64,000 nt of DNA, from NCBI GenBank assembly GCA_020025535.1, contig JAHHRY010000003.1, forward strand, positions 134,828 to 198,827, in the 5' to 3' direction. This document shows positions 28,091-37,002 of the stretch, in pieces; the first letter of the stretch is position 1, and each line of letters starts with the position of its first letter. Position numbers and translations under genes: made by a program. The notes under the pieces were generated by a model. It was given only the letters and a program-made list of their open reading frames with translations, did not search any database and was not told where the DNA came from. This DNA is from Oscillospiraceae bacterium. Lineage in GTDB: Bacteria; Bacillota; Clostridia; Oscillospirales; Oscillospiraceae.

Positions 28091-28794
28091 CAGAGCGATT
28101 GCAAAAAATTCTCTCTGCCCGAGGTGTTGCATCCCGGCGAAGTGCAGAGCAGATGATTCTTGCAGGGCGTGTCCGCATTAACGGCGAGATTGCCTGTCTG
28201 GGGCAGAGCGCTGACCCGGATGCGGACGAAATTTTGCTGGATGGGAAACCGCTCCCATCCGGTGAGGAAAATGTGTACATCCTTTTGAATAAGCCCCGGG
28301 GATTTGTGACCACATTGTCCGATGAAAAGGGACGCCGTACGGTTGCGGAACTGGTGGCGGACTGCGGAGTGCGTGTGTATCCCGTCGGACGGCTGGACAT
28401 GGACTCGGAGGGGCTTTTGCTGCTTACTAATGACGGTGCGTTTGCCAATGCCATGATGCATCCCAGACATGAGGTGGATAAAACCTACCTTGTCTGGGTG
28501 AATGGCTACAGTGAAGCGGCTGCAGAGAAAATCAAGCAGCCGATTACTCTGGATGGGTATACCATCCGTGCGCCGTACATACGGAAATGCAAGGCGGAAA
28601 AGAGTCAGGCGCAGCTGGAAATTACCATCCATGAGGGGAGAAACCGCCAGGTTCGGCGGATGTGCGACGCAGCCGGTATGCATGTTACCCGGCTGAAGCG
28701 TATCCGGGAGGGAAAGCTGGTGCTGGGAGATCTGCCGCTTGGCAAGTGGCGGCACCTGACGCAGCAGGAACTGGATCTGCTGAAAAGAACATAG
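28087..28794 (+). CDS. rluB: Ribosomal large-subunit pseudouridine synthase (RsuA/RluB family)
   Basis: 235 residues: an S4 RNA-binding domain (LQKILSARGVASRRSAEQMI) then the pseudouridine synthase domain with the catalytic Asp in GRLDMDSEGLLLLTNDG. It is RluB-like, modifying 23S rRNA. The GTG start overlaps the dacF stop by four bases (GTGA). Confidence 0.92.
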   Translation: MTERLQKILSARGVASRRSAEQMILAGRVRINGEIACLGQSADPDADEILLDGKPLPSGEENVYILLNKPRGFVTTLSDEKGRRTVAELVADCGVRVYPVGRLDMDSEGLLLLTNDGAFANAMMHPRHEVDKTYLVWVNGYSEAAAEKIKQPITLDGYTIRAPYIRKCKAEKSQAQLEITIHEGRNRQVRRMCDAAGMHVTRLKRIREGKLVLGDLPLGKWRHLTQQELDLLKRT

Positions 28795-28815
28795 AGACGA
28801 AAAGTGGGATAAAGA

Positions 28816-30045
28816 ATGAATTATGATGGAATCGTCATTGGCGGCGGCCCGGCCGGTATGTTTGCGGCAATTACTGCTGCACGGCAGGGGCAAAAAGTTC
28901 TGCTGCTGGAAAAGAATGACCGTTTGGGAAAGAAACTGCTGATTACCGGAAAAGGCCGCTGCAATGTGACCAACGACTGCACCGCAGAAGAGATTTTGCA
29001 GAATGTGCCTCGGAACGGGCGGTTTCTGTACAGTGCAATGAATGCATTTCCTCCGGTGCGGATTCAGGAGTTTTTTGAAGAAAATGGCTGTCCCCTGAAA
29101 ACCGAACGGGGAAACCGAGTATTTCCGGTAAGTGATCGTTCACAGTCGGTTTTGGAGGCCTTGCAGAAGGCTATGCGCCAGAGCAAGGTGGATGTTCGCA
29201 CGGCAAAGGTGAAGGAGATCGTGCAGAAAGACGGAAGAGTGGCCGGTGTACGCACCGGGGAAGAGACGATTCATGCCGGATGGGTGATTCTGGCCACGGG
29301 CGGTGTGTCGTATCCGGTCACCGGTTCTACGGGCGATGGCTACGAGATGGCAAAATCTGTAGGACATACGATCATTCCGGCGGAAGGTTCTCTGGTTCCT
29401 CTGGAGACAGAAGGGACAGACTGCCAGCAGATGCAGGGCCTCAGCCTGCGAAATGTAGGAGTGAAGCTTTTGAATGCCAAGGGCAAGGTGCTTTACAAGG
29501 ACTTCGGCGAGCTGCTGTTTACCCACTTTGGCGTGTCCGGTCCCACGGTGCTCAGCGCAAGTACCCATCTGAAAGGGGAGGGCTGCAGGCTGGTTCTCGA
29601 TCTGAAGCCTGCTCTGGACGAAGGAAAGCTGGATGCCCGGATTCTGCGGGATTTGGAGATGTACAAAAACCGCTCCATGGAGAATGCCCTGACCGACCTG
29701 CTGCCCCGGACCATGATTCCCGTCGTGCTGCAAAGGCTGAATATTCAGCCGGAGCTGCAGGCAAATTCCTTTAATAAGCAGCAGCGCAGAGCGCTGGTGG
29801 AGCTGCTGAAGGGATTTTCTATCGGTATTACCCAAAAACGTCCGGTGGCGGAAGCAATCATTACGTCCGGCGGTGTGAAGGTTTCGGAAATCGATCCCAA
29901 AACGATGGAGTCCAAAATATTGCCGGGATTGTATTTTGCCGGTGAAATTATCGACTGTGATGCCTATACCGGCGGATTTAATCTGCAGATTGCCTGGTCA
30001 ACGGCTCACGCTGCCGGTATGGCGGCGGGGAAAAACGAGGATTGA
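28816..30045 (+). CDS. FAD-dependent oxidoreductase, BaiN/HI0933 family
   Basis: 409-residue flavoprotein. FAD-binding GGGPAGMFAAI at the N-terminus; GKGRCNVTND, typical of the HI0933 family; and the C-terminal GEIIDCDAYTGGFNLQIAWSTA motif. Members have been described as BaiN (reductive bile-acid steps) or YhiN; the substrate here cannot be read from sequence. It follows rluB by 21 bases and probably belongs to the same unit. Confidence 0.9.
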   Translation: MNYDGIVIGGGPAGMFAAITAARQGQKVLLLEKNDRLGKKLLITGKGRCNVTNDCTAEEILQNVPRNGRFLYSAMNAFPPVRIQEFFEENGCPLKTERGNRVFPVSDRSQSVLEALQKAMRQSKVDVRTAKVKEIVQKDGRVAGVRTGEETIHAGWVILATGGVSYPVTGSTGDGYEMAKSVGHTIIPAEGSLVPLETEGTDCQQMQGLSLRNVGVKLLNAKGKVLYKDFGELLFTHFGVSGPTVLSASTHLKGEGCRLVLDLKPALDEGKLDARILRDLEMYKNRSMENALTDLLPRTMIPVVLQRLNIQPELQANSFNKQQRRALVELLKGFSIGITQKRPVAEAIITSGGVKVSEIDPKTMESKILPGLYFAGEIIDCDAYTGGFNLQIAWSTAHAAGMAAGKNED

Positions 30046-30114
30046 CAAACCGGTGTGTTTGTAATAAAATATGTATCATGCAATTCCAAAGAGACTTATT
30101 GGAGGTTACTAAGC

Positions 30115-30336
30115 ATGTACGAAAAACTCGTAGCTTACGCTGCAAAGCAGCTGGAAATTGATGCTTCTGAAATCACTCCCGACAGCACTTTCGAGAGCCT
30201 GGGCATTGATTCTCTGGATGTTGTGGAAATGGTTATGGACCTGGAAAACGAGCTGGGTGTTGAGCTTGAGATGGAGGATCAGAAGATCACTACCTTTGGC
30301 GAGCTGGCCGCATTTGTTGAGTCCAAGCTGAACTGA
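30115..30336 (+). CDS. acpP: Acyl carrier protein
   Basis: 73-residue acidic ACP. The phosphopantetheine attachment Ser33 lies in LGIDSLDVVEMVMD. ATG 30115 behind TTGGAGG is the start; the open frame extends upstream to 30055, but that part is non-coding. It is isolated from other fatty-acid genes here, so it could be a dedicated or second carrier protein rather than the main AcpP. Confidence 0.92.
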   Translation: MYEKLVAYAAKQLEIDASEITPDSTFESLGIDSLDVVEMVMDLENELGVELEMEDQKITTFGELAAFVESKLN

Positions 30337-30342
30337 TTATAT

Positions 30343-30348
30343 TATAAT
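30343..30348 (+). promoter_or_regulatory. -10 box of the SRP RNA
   Basis: Perfect TATAAT just after the acpP stop. The best upstream -35 candidates (TTGTTG/TTGAGT near 30314-30322) have spacers longer than usual. Confidence 0.45.
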
Positions 30349-30368
30349 CGAATAACCTTGTTATGGCA

Positions 30369-30672
30369 GACCGGCTTATAACAAGGTCGCACTAGTCGGG
30401 GAGTTAGCGGTGCCCTGTTACCTGCAATCCGCTACAGCAGGGATGAATTCCCACACCCGGGCTTTGTCTGAGTATCGTCTGGACTGTGTAAGTGGTGTTG
30501 ATGAAACGGTCTTGCGCAACGGGATCCCGTGAACCATGTCAGGTGGGGAACCAAGCAGCATTAAGCGGATCCTCCCGTGTGCCGCGGGGTTGCCGTTTCT
30601 GAGCTGTCTGCACAGATACCGGATATTCAGCTAGTCCAAATGTGGGTGTGCGATCTTGTTATGGGCCGGTCT
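30369..30672 (+). ncRNA. ffs: Signal recognition particle RNA, large (Alu-containing) type
   Basis: About 300 nt. The domain IV hallmark is present (CATGTCAGG, then GGGGAACCAAGCAGCATTAAG). Upstream is the Alu-domain core (ACTAGTCGGGGAGTTAGCGG and CCTGCAATCCGCTA). The ends pair over about 24 bases: GACCGGCTTATAACAAGG at 30369 with its near-complement ending at 30671, which sets the boundaries. T-rich TCGTTTATTATTTTG follows as terminator. This is the Bacillus/Clostridium-type SRP RNA and lies before dnaX as in many Firmicutes. Confidence 0.93.
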
Positions 30673-30701
30673 CGTTTATTATTTTGGGGAGGAGAGGTGT
30701 T

Positions 30702-32315
30702 ATGTATCAGGCTTTATATCGGAAATACCGTCCCCAGACTTTCGATGACGTTTCGGGTCAGCAGGCAGTGACCCAGACGCTCAAAACCCAGCTGATGAAA
30801 AATCAGCTGAGCCATGCGTATCTTTTCACCGGCTCCCGCGGAACCGGCAAGACCAGCTGTGCCAAGATCCTGGCAAAAGCGGTCAACTGCCTGAATCCCC
30901 AGGACGGCAATCCCTGTAATTGCTGCGAGGCCTGCCGTGCCATCGATTCCGGATCCTGTATGGATGTGCTGGAAATCGATGCCGCTTCCAACAACGGCGT
31001 GGACAATGTCCGCGATCTGCGGGATGATGCCATTTATTCACCGTCACAGGTGAAAAAACGTGTGTATATCATTGATGAGGTGCATATGCTGTCGATTTCG
31101 GCATTCAATGCGCTTCTGAAAATTATTGAGGAACCTCCGGAGCATTTGCTCTTTATTCTGGCAACTACCGAGCTTCACAAGGTGCCGGCCACAATCCTGT
31201 CCAGATGTCAGCGGTTTTCGTTTCGGCGCATCAGTCAGGAAGATATCGCAGCACGGCTCCAGTATGTTGCCTATCATGAAAACATCGATTTGGATGACTC
31301 CGCGGCCCGTGTCCTTGCCAGAATGGCAGACGGCGGTATGCGGGATGCTCTCAGCCTTTTGGATCAGTGTGCATCCGCCAGCAGCGGTGAGCTGACGGCG
31401 GAACGTATCTACGCCTGTCTGGGCATTGCGGGTGAACAGAAAGCAGGGGAGATGATGGGCTACATTGCACATCATGATACCGGAAAGGCACTGTCTCTGT
31501 TTAACCGGCTGTATGCGGACGGAAAGGATCTTTCGGCCCTGCTGGATGAGCTTGCCTGCCTGTCCCGGGATTTGCTGGTGCTGAAAACGGCTCCGGATGC
31601 CGGCCTTGCCATGCTTTCCGGCGTTGCTTCGGATCAGGAGGCAACCGGGCTCGCAAAGGAGATTTCCAGCGGAGAGCTGATGCGGATTATGTCCGTTATC
31701 CAGGAAACCATGGCGGGATTTACCCGCAGTTCCAGCCGTCGGGTGGATGCGGAGCTGTGTATTTTGACCCTGTGCCAGCCGGAGCTGTCTCTGGATGCTC
31801 AAAGTCTGAATGCCAGACTGACCAGACTGGAGGAGCAGCTGCGTACCGGTGATTTTGTAGTGGCTGCCCCCAGACAAAAGATAAGCAGACCTGAAGATGT
31901 GGCTGACGATGAACTTCCGCCACTTCCGGATGATGCCGATGCTCCTCCGGAGGAAGATCCCCAGCCGGCGGATACCACGCCTATGGGCTTCTGGACAGAT
32001 TTGTCCGCTGCGATCCGGCAGGAACTGAAGCCGCCGGTATCCGGTTTCTTTGCTCCTTCCGAAAATGCACCAGTCCGGGGCATTTTAAGAGGGGATACGG
32101 TGGTGCTTTGCTGCACCAACTCATTTACGGTGGAAATGGTGGATAAGCCGGAGATCCTGCAGCTGGTAGCCCGCAAGGCTGCCGCAAAACTGGGACACCC
32201 GGTGAAAGTAAAGGCGATCGACAATAACGCCGCGCCTGTGAACAATGAAAAAATGGGGCAGCTGCTTTCTTTCGGCAGAGCCCATTCGGATGTCATTAAA
32301 ATTAAAGAAAATTAA
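30702..32315 (+). CDS. dnaX: DNA polymerase III subunits gamma and tau
   Basis: 537-residue clamp-loader ATPase. It starts MYQALYRKYRPQTFDDV, with Walker A GSRGTGKTS, a four-Cys zinc module (CLNPQDGNPCNCCEAC), Walker B with DEVHM and the sensor region; an acidic linker and C-terminal domain follow from about 395. The visible start ATG 30702 is behind GGGGAGGAG; frames reaching back to 30577 run through the SRP RNA and are not coding. No clear internal frameshift site for a short gamma form was noticed. Confidence 0.96.
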   Translation: MYQALYRKYRPQTFDDVSGQQAVTQTLKTQLMKNQLSHAYLFTGSRGTGKTSCAKILAKAVNCLNPQDGNPCNCCEACRAIDSGSCMDVLEIDAASNNGVDNVRDLRDDAIYSPSQVKKRVYIIDEVHMLSISAFNALLKIIEEPPEHLLFILATTELHKVPATILSRCQRFSFRRISQEDIAARLQYVAYHENIDLDDSAARVLARMADGGMRDALSLLDQCASASSGELTAERIYACLGIAGEQKAGEMMGYIAHHDTGKALSLFNRLYADGKDLSALLDELACLSRDLLVLKTAPDAGLAMLSGVASDQEATGLAKEISSGELMRIMSVIQETMAGFTRSSSRRVDAELCILTLCQPELSLDAQSLNARLTRLEEQLRTGDFVVAAPRQKISRPEDVADDELPPLPDDADAPPEEDPQPADTTPMGFWTDLSAAIRQELKPPVSGFFAPSENAPVRGILRGDTVVLCCTNSFTVEMVDKPEILQLVARKAAAKLGHPVKVKAIDNNAAPVNNEKMGQLLSFGRAHSDVIKIKEN

Positions 32316-32332
32316 GGATTGGAGATTTAATC

Positions 32333-32677
32333 ATGGCTAGAAATAATTTTCGTGGTATGCCCGGTGGTATGAATCAGGCTGCAATGATGAAGCAGGCTCA
32401 GAAAATGCAGCAGGAAATGCTGCGTATGCAGGAAGAGATGGAAAATAAGACCTATTCCGCTGCTGCCGGCGGCGGTATGGTGACGGCTACCGTCAGCGGC
32501 AAGCATCAGCTGGTCGGCATCGAGATCAAGCCTGAGGCTGTGGATCCCGACGATGTGGAGATGCTGCAGGACATGGTTATTGCCGCCGTGAACGAGGCAA
32601 TGCGCACTGCTGATACCGATGCTTCCAACAATATGTCGAAACTTACCGGCGGCCTGAATCTGGGCGGCCTGTTCTAA
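32333..32677 (+). CDS. ybaB: YbaB/EbfC nucleoid-associated protein
   Basis: 114 residues: Met/Gln-rich N-terminal helix (MMKQAQKMQQEMLRMQEEME) and the conserved GGGMVTATVSGKHQLVGIEI core. A dimeric DNA-binding protein encoded between dnaX and recR in most bacteria, as here. Its spacing from dnaX is 17 bases. Confidence 0.95.
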   Translation: MARNNFRGMPGGMNQAAMMKQAQKMQQEMLRMQEEMENKTYSAAAGGGMVTATVSGKHQLVGIEIKPEAVDPDDVEMLQDMVIAAVNEAMRTADTDASNNMSKLTGGLNLGGLF

Positions 32678-32687
32678 GGAGGACATC

Positions 32688-33287
32688 ATGCAGTATTTCC
32701 CTGCGGCGTTACAGGAGCTTGCAGACCAGTTTGCGCGGCTTCCCGGTATCGGAGGAAAGACGGCGCAGCGGCTGGCTTTTTATGTGCTTTCTCTTCCTAT
32801 GGAGGATGCACAGGCTTTTGCCGATGCCATAGTGAATGCTAAAAAGACGGTCCATACCTGCCCGGTGTGCCAGAACCTGACGGACCGGGAGATCTGTCCC
32901 ATCTGCGACGATGAAATGCGTGACCGTAGTGTCATCTGCGTTGTGGCGGAACCCAAGGATGTGATTGCGATGGAACGAAGCCGGGAGTTTTCGGGTGTTT
33001 ACCATGTGCTTCATGGCGTGATTTCACCGCTGAACCATGTTACACAGGATGATATTCGCATTCGGGAGCTTCTGCAGCGTGTGGCAACCGGCGAGGTTCG
33101 GGAGGTCATTATGGCGACCAACCCGGATACTGAGGGAGAGGCTACGGCAATGTATATTTCAAGACTCCTGAGACCGATGGAAGTCAAGGTTACCCGTCTG
33201 GCTTACGGTGTGCCTGTTGGCAGTCAGCTGGAATATGCGGACGAGGTAACACTTTGCCGTGCACTGGAAGGCAGACAGGAAATGTGA
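32688..33287 (+). CDS. recR: Recombination mediator RecR
   Basis: 199 residues. Helix-hairpin-helix (RLPGIGGKTAQRLAF), a C4 zinc finger (CPVCQNLTDREICPIC) and a Toprim domain (VVAEPKDVIAMERSREFSGVYHVL). With RecO it loads RecA on gapped DNA. It is the third gene of dnaX-ybaB-recR and is closed by the bidirectional terminator shared with birA. Confidence 0.97.
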   Translation: MQYFPAALQELADQFARLPGIGGKTAQRLAFYVLSLPMEDAQAFADAIVNAKKTVHTCPVCQNLTDREICPICDDEMRDRSVICVVAEPKDVIAMERSREFSGVYHVLHGVISPLNHVTQDDIRIRELLQRVATGEVREVIMATNPDTEGEATAMYISRLLRPMEVKVTRLAYGVPVGSQLEYADEVTLCRALEGRQEM

Positions 33288-33407
33288 TTTTCCGAAGCCG
33301 CTGCGGATCTGACAAAATTCCGAATGGTCTGCGGCAGCAGGAGCCAAGAGCATTTTCTGCGGCGTTTGTTCATAAAATCGGACAATCGATGTGATAAACG
33401 GTATATA

Positions 33408-33450
33408 AAGTCCCCCGGGCAGCCTTTACGGCAGCCCGGGGGACTTTTGC
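33408..33450. terminator. Bidirectional terminator between recR and birA
   Basis: A perfect 13-bp stem (33408-33420 with 33434-33446), very GC-rich and flanked by T/A tracts on both sides, so it can serve recR on plus and birA on minus. Confidence 0.85.
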
Positions 33451-33474
33451 ATTGGAAAGGGTGCAGATACCATC

Positions 33475-34473
33475 CTAAGGAATATCGGTATCCGAAGGTG
33501 TGCTGCCAATGCGGATTTCTCCATAAGAAAGACTGGCGGTTTCTCCGCTGTCATATTTTACCTGAAGGCGGCATTCGTCATCGATTCCGCAGACCAGCGC
33601 ATTCCGGCTCTGATTTCCACAGAGAACGGAAACTTTTTTGCCGATTACAAAACTGCGATTACGATACTTTTTAACATAATCGGTTTGATTTTGTGCTGTG
33701 TAATCATCCATAAAACGATTGATAAAATCGGCGGTCAATCGGTTTTTCATATCGTCCTGAGGAAATTCAAACAAGGAACCGGCTATATGCTCCAGTTCCT
33801 GCGGAAAGCCTCCCGGAGGAGTATAGAGATTAAGTCCGACTCCCAGAACGGCATATTCCAGAAGCCCGCTTTCCATGCTGAACGAGCCTTCGGTCAAAAT
33901 GCCGCAGACTTTCTTGCCACCGACAAAAATATCATTGACCCATTTGATTTGCGCCTGAAGGCCGCAGACGGTTTCAATTGCCTCGCACATGGCCACGGCC
34001 GCTTTGGTGGTGATCTGAACAGCCTGCTGCGGGGAGCACGCACTGGGGCGCAGCAGCATACTGAGGTAGATACCGGTTCCGCCGGGCGAGTAAAACTCCC
34101 GTCCGCAGCGCCCCCGGCCGGAGGTTTGCTGATTGGCGATTACGGTACACCCTTCGGGCAGGCCTTTGTGCGCTTCTTTGCGCATCAGTGTATTGGTGGA
34201 ATCCGCTGTGGGGAGAACGCTGATCTGGAGATCCTGATATTTTGGGGGCAGATATTTCCGGATGCCCTGGGGGGAGAGAATATCCGTACTTACCGACAGA
34301 CGGTAGCCTTTGTTTGTGACGGCATCAATGGAATAGCCATCGGTGCGAAGTGCTTTCATGGCTTTCCAGATGGCAGTCCGGGATACACACAATTTCTGAG
34401 CGATTTCCTCGCCGGAAAAATAGACTCCCTTGTTGGATTCCAGCAGTTCAAGAAGTTTCTCTTTTGTGGTCAT
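33475..34473 (-). CDS. birA: Biotin-protein ligase / biotin operon repressor
   Basis: 332-residue bifunctional BirA. Residues 1-60 form a winged helix (FSGEEIAQKLCVSRTAIWKA), so it can repress as well as ligate. The ligase domain has the biotinyl-AMP loop TSGRGRCGREF and KWVNDIFVGGKKVCGIL; the C-terminal SH3-like domain is present. It lies directly downstream of bioY (12 bases) and is probably cotranscribed with it. Confidence 0.95.
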   Translation of the reverse strand: MTTKEKLLELLESNKGVYFSGEEIAQKLCVSRTAIWKAMKALRTDGYSIDAVTNKGYRLSVSTDILSPQGIRKYLPPKYQDLQISVLPTADSTNTLMRKEAHKGLPEGCTVIANQQTSGRGRCGREFYSPGGTGIYLSMLLRPSACSPQQAVQITTKAAVAMCEAIETVCGLQAQIKWVNDIFVGGKKVCGILTEGSFSMESGLLEYAVLGVGLNLYTPPGGFPQELEHIAGSLFEFPQDDMKNRLTADFINRFMDDYTAQNQTDYVKKYRNRSFVIGKKVSVLCGNQSRNALVCGIDDECRLQVKYDSGETASLSYGEIRIGSTPSDTDIP

Positions 34474-34485
34474 GTTGTCTCCCTG

Positions 34486-35043
34486 TTATGAAAGTTTCAG
34501 TACTTTGGCCAGACGCTTGCAAACGGTGAGCGCCAGGGCAATTTTCAGCAGGTCCGGGATGATATAAGGTACTACGCACATGGTCAGTGCGGACCAGAAT
34601 CCGATTGCACCGGTATTTCTGGTGTAGACGCTGACGAACCATACGGTACCGAAGAGGTAGCAGATCAGCAGACCGATTACCATGGACAGAGCCAGCAACG
34701 GTAGCCTGGTACCCCAGATTTTTTCCAAAGCCCACATCGCCAGGGCAGAGAACAGGAAACCGACAATATAGCCGCCGGTAGCGCCAAGCATATGGCCGAT
34801 TCCTCCGGAGAATCCGGCAAAAACAGGGATACCGACCATGCCCAGCAAGAGATAGATCAGCACAGCCAGACTTCCTCTCTTGCCGCCCAGTGCGCCAACC
34901 GTGACAAAGACACCAAAGGTTTGCAGAGTAAAGGGAACGAGTGCCGGAATGGAAATCCAGGAGCAAACGGCGATTACAACGGCAAACAGGGCAATGTAGG
35001 TCATATCCAGAATGCTGATTTTCAGCTGCGCGGATGTTTTCAT
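34486..35043 (-). CDS. bioY: Biotin transporter BioY (ECF S component)
   Basis: 185 residues with six hydrophobic segments and BioY hallmarks: PFTLQTFGVFVTVGALGGKRG and GGIGHMLGATGGYIVGF. It is the substrate-binding subunit of an energy-coupling-factor importer; the ATPase and transmembrane partners are not in this window. No biotin-synthesis genes are nearby, which suggests scavenging at this locus. Confidence 0.95.
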   Translation of the reverse strand: MKTSAQLKISILDMTYIALFAVVIAVCSWISIPALVPFTLQTFGVFVTVGALGGKRGSLAVLIYLLLGMVGIPVFAGFSGGIGHMLGATGGYIVGFLFSALAMWALEKIWGTRLPLLALSMVIGLLICYLFGTVWFVSVYTRNTGAIGFWSALTMCVVPYIIPDLLKIALALTVCKRLAKVLKLS

Positions 35044-35099
35044 AGAAATCCCTCGATCCAGTCAAAACAATATGGAACAAAATTGCTTTCCGATTCTCG

Positions 35100-35128
35100 A
35101 TTATAGTATGAAATTCTGCTATTGTCAA
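35100..35128 (-). promoter_or_regulatory. Promoter of bioY-birA
   Basis: Consensus promoter on the minus strand: TTGACA (complement of 35123-35128), exactly 17 bases, TATAAT (complement of 35100-35105). Confidence 0.88.
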
Positions 35129-35154
35129 CTTTTAAAGTAACAAAGGTTAACAAT
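35121..35154 (-). promoter_or_regulatory. BirA operator
   Basis: ATTGTCAAC (35121-35129), 16 bases, GTTAACAAT (35146-35154): an inverted repeat with one mismatch, matching the known Firmicute BirA box (TTGTTAAC-N14-16-GTTAACAA). One half-site covers the -35 box of the bioY promoter, so bound BirA would block transcription of bioY-birA when biotin is plentiful. Confidence 0.82.
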
Positions 35155-35161
35155 AGAAAAT

Positions 35162-35194
35162 TCCCCTCTGATGACTGTTGGTCTTCAGAGGGGA
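35162..35194 (-). terminator. Terminator after the second MATE gene
   Basis: A nine-bp perfect stem (35162-35170 with 35186-35194) followed on the minus strand by AATTTTCTATTG. Confidence 0.75.
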
Positions 35195-35205
35195 CGGTGA
35201 GATTT

Positions 35206-36606
35206 TTATTTGTCCTGGTCGTTTTGTGTTACCGAGCGGTTATTGCTGCTGGCGATTGAAGCTTCACGCTTTCTGAGAATTTTTCGGATCATGCAAAAGT
35301 ACATGGGGATGGAGAACAGTACGGATGTGATGTCCGAAATGGGTTCGGCGTAAAAAATCATGTCCGCATCCATGAAAATGGGGATGATGAAAATTGCCAG
35401 AAAATACACGCCTTTCCGGAAAAGAGAGAGGGGCAGTGATACCTGCACCTGTCCCATCCCGGTGAAGCCGTCCACAATGGCATACTGAACGCCCAGAGGA
35501 ATGATCATCAGGGTACAGATTCGAATCGCCCGGCAGGCCTGTGCGTTGAGATCCGGATTGCCGGTAAAAAGGGCTGCAAAGCCGGGACCGGCTATCCGCG
35601 CCATAATGAACAGCAGGGTAGTGTAGCCTACACACATACCGGCGATATATTTCTGTGCTTTCAGAACGCGGTCTGAGAAGCCGGCGCCGTAATTGTAGCT
35701 TAGAATACATTGTGTTCCGCCGCTGATGCCGCCCAGAGGCATGGTCAGTACAAGCATGAAGCTCTGAACGATGGTATTGACGGTAATGAGCGTATCGCCG
35801 TCTGCGCCGCCGTATTTCTGCAGCAGGGCATTCAGGGCAATCAGCATGACATTGTCCAGTGCGATGATCAGGAAGGGGGTGCAGCCAAGAAAAAGGACGC
35901 GCCGCATAATTTTCAGACTGTAGCCGCCGAAGGAAATGGTAATATCAGACTTTTTCAGCAGGAACAGAAGGACAAAGGTTGCGCTGGCAGCCTGACTGAT
36001 GACGGTGGCAACGGCGGCACCCCGGACACCCAGGTGAAACACATAGATAAAGACGGGGTCAAGGATGATGTTCAGTACGGCACCCAGAATCACCGAGCAC
36101 ATACCGACTTTGGCATAGCCCTGTGCAATCACAAACTGATACATTCCCTGAGAAAGAAGCGCAAAAATCGTACCGAGGACATAAACGGAAAAATAGGCTT
36201 CAGCATAGGGATAGGTAACTTCACTGGCACCAAACAGGCGGAGCATAGGTTCACGCAGCACCAAAGCGGCTGCGGTAACGATGACGGAAATGCCGCACAG
36301 CATGACAAAGCAATTGGCCAGAATATGAGAAGCTTTTTCTTTGTTGCCTTCGCCCAAGGCAATTCCCATCAAGGGAGTTCCGCCGATACCTACCAGAAAG
36401 GCGAAGGCACCGATCATCGTGACAATCGGACCGCACACGCCGACACCGGCAAGAGAAACGTCTCCCACGGACGGAATGTTTCCTACAAACATTCTGTCCA
36501 CGATGCTGTACAGCACGCTGACGAACTGTGCCAGCATACTGGGTATGGCAATTTTAAAAACCAGCCGCGAAATTTTATCGCGTCCCAGATCGTTTTCCAG
36601 TTTCAT
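35206..36606 (-). CDS. MATE family efflux transporter (second)
   Basis: 466 residues, about 12 membrane helices. The N-terminus MKLENDLGRDKISRLVFKIAIPSM and LYSIVDRMFVG are typical of the MepA-like MATE branch. The longer frame to 36684 starts with a hydrophobic stretch without family similarity; ATG 36606 is preceded by GGAGG at a slightly long distance. It differs clearly in sequence from the first MATE protein (17.5-18.9 kb), so it is not a recent duplicate. Substrate unknown. Confidence 0.9.
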   Translation of the reverse strand: MKLENDLGRDKISRLVFKIAIPSMLAQFVSVLYSIVDRMFVGNIPSVGDVSLAGVGVCGPIVTMIGAFAFLVGIGGTPLMGIALGEGNKEKASHILANCFVMLCGISVIVTAAALVLREPMLRLFGASEVTYPYAEAYFSVYVLGTIFALLSQGMYQFVIAQGYAKVGMCSVILGAVLNIILDPVFIYVFHLGVRGAAVATVISQAASATFVLLFLLKKSDITISFGGYSLKIMRRVLFLGCTPFLIIALDNVMLIALNALLQKYGGADGDTLITVNTIVQSFMLVLTMPLGGISGGTQCILSYNYGAGFSDRVLKAQKYIAGMCVGYTTLLFIMARIAGPGFAALFTGNPDLNAQACRAIRICTLMIIPLGVQYAIVDGFTGMGQVQVSLPLSLFRKGVYFLAIFIIPIFMDADMIFYAEPISDITSVLFSIPMYFCMIRKILRKREASIASSNNRSVTQNDQDK

Positions 36607-36739
36607 AGATCTGCGATGCCTCCAAAAGTAATAATCCTTGATTAGTATACATCCAAATCCGCAAAAAACAAGAGGTAATCCCAATGGAACAACCGGAAAG
36701 TCAAGTGTAAAATTTAGCTGCGGCAGTTGAATTTCCCAC

Positions 36740-36768
36740 TTGATTTTTTCTGACGGGTGTTATAGAAT
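36740..36768 (+). promoter_or_regulatory. Promoter of the 36.8-kb ncRNA
   Basis: TTGATT (36740-36745), a 17-base spacer and TAGAAT (36763-36768), immediately before a highly structured, terminator-ended sequence. Confidence 0.6.
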
Positions 36769-36773
36769 ATACG

Positions 36774-36940
36774 CGGCAATATGTTGAAGGCGTACGATAA
36801 AGCTTGCTTTACATAGCTTTGTACTGTGGATGTTGCCGAAAGAAGCAGAACTTTCGGGTGGAAAATCCCTGAATGCTCGTCTGTCCGGGAGAAAATACAT
36901 ATGTGCGGCTACATCGATTTTCTGATGTGTCATTTTTTTG
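36774..36940 (+). ncRNA. Putative structured small RNA, family not recognised
   Basis: About 167 nt, non-coding, with promoter and intrinsic terminator. Seen: an outer stem CGGCAA/TTGCCG (36774-36779 with 36833-36838) enclosing GTAC/GTAC and AAAGCT/AGCTTT (36792-36804 with 36815-36824); then CCGAAAG/CTTTCGG; then a terminal stem ACATC/GATGT (36911-36928) leading to TTTTTTT at 36933-36939. There is no reading frame. The 5' and 3' ends do not pair, which argues against 6S RNA, and it lacks tmRNA or RNase P motifs. It could be a trans-acting small RNA or an unassigned Clostridia RNA family. Confidence 0.55.
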
Positions 36941-37002
36941 TGGCTCTTGTCTAACTTTGCCGGGTTTTAACTGTTGAACTCTTACAAAGATTCTTTGAGC
37001 TA

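Noticed and set aside
36774..36940. 6S RNA
   Set aside because: The ends do not pair into the long rod with central bubble; several separate stems are seen instead.
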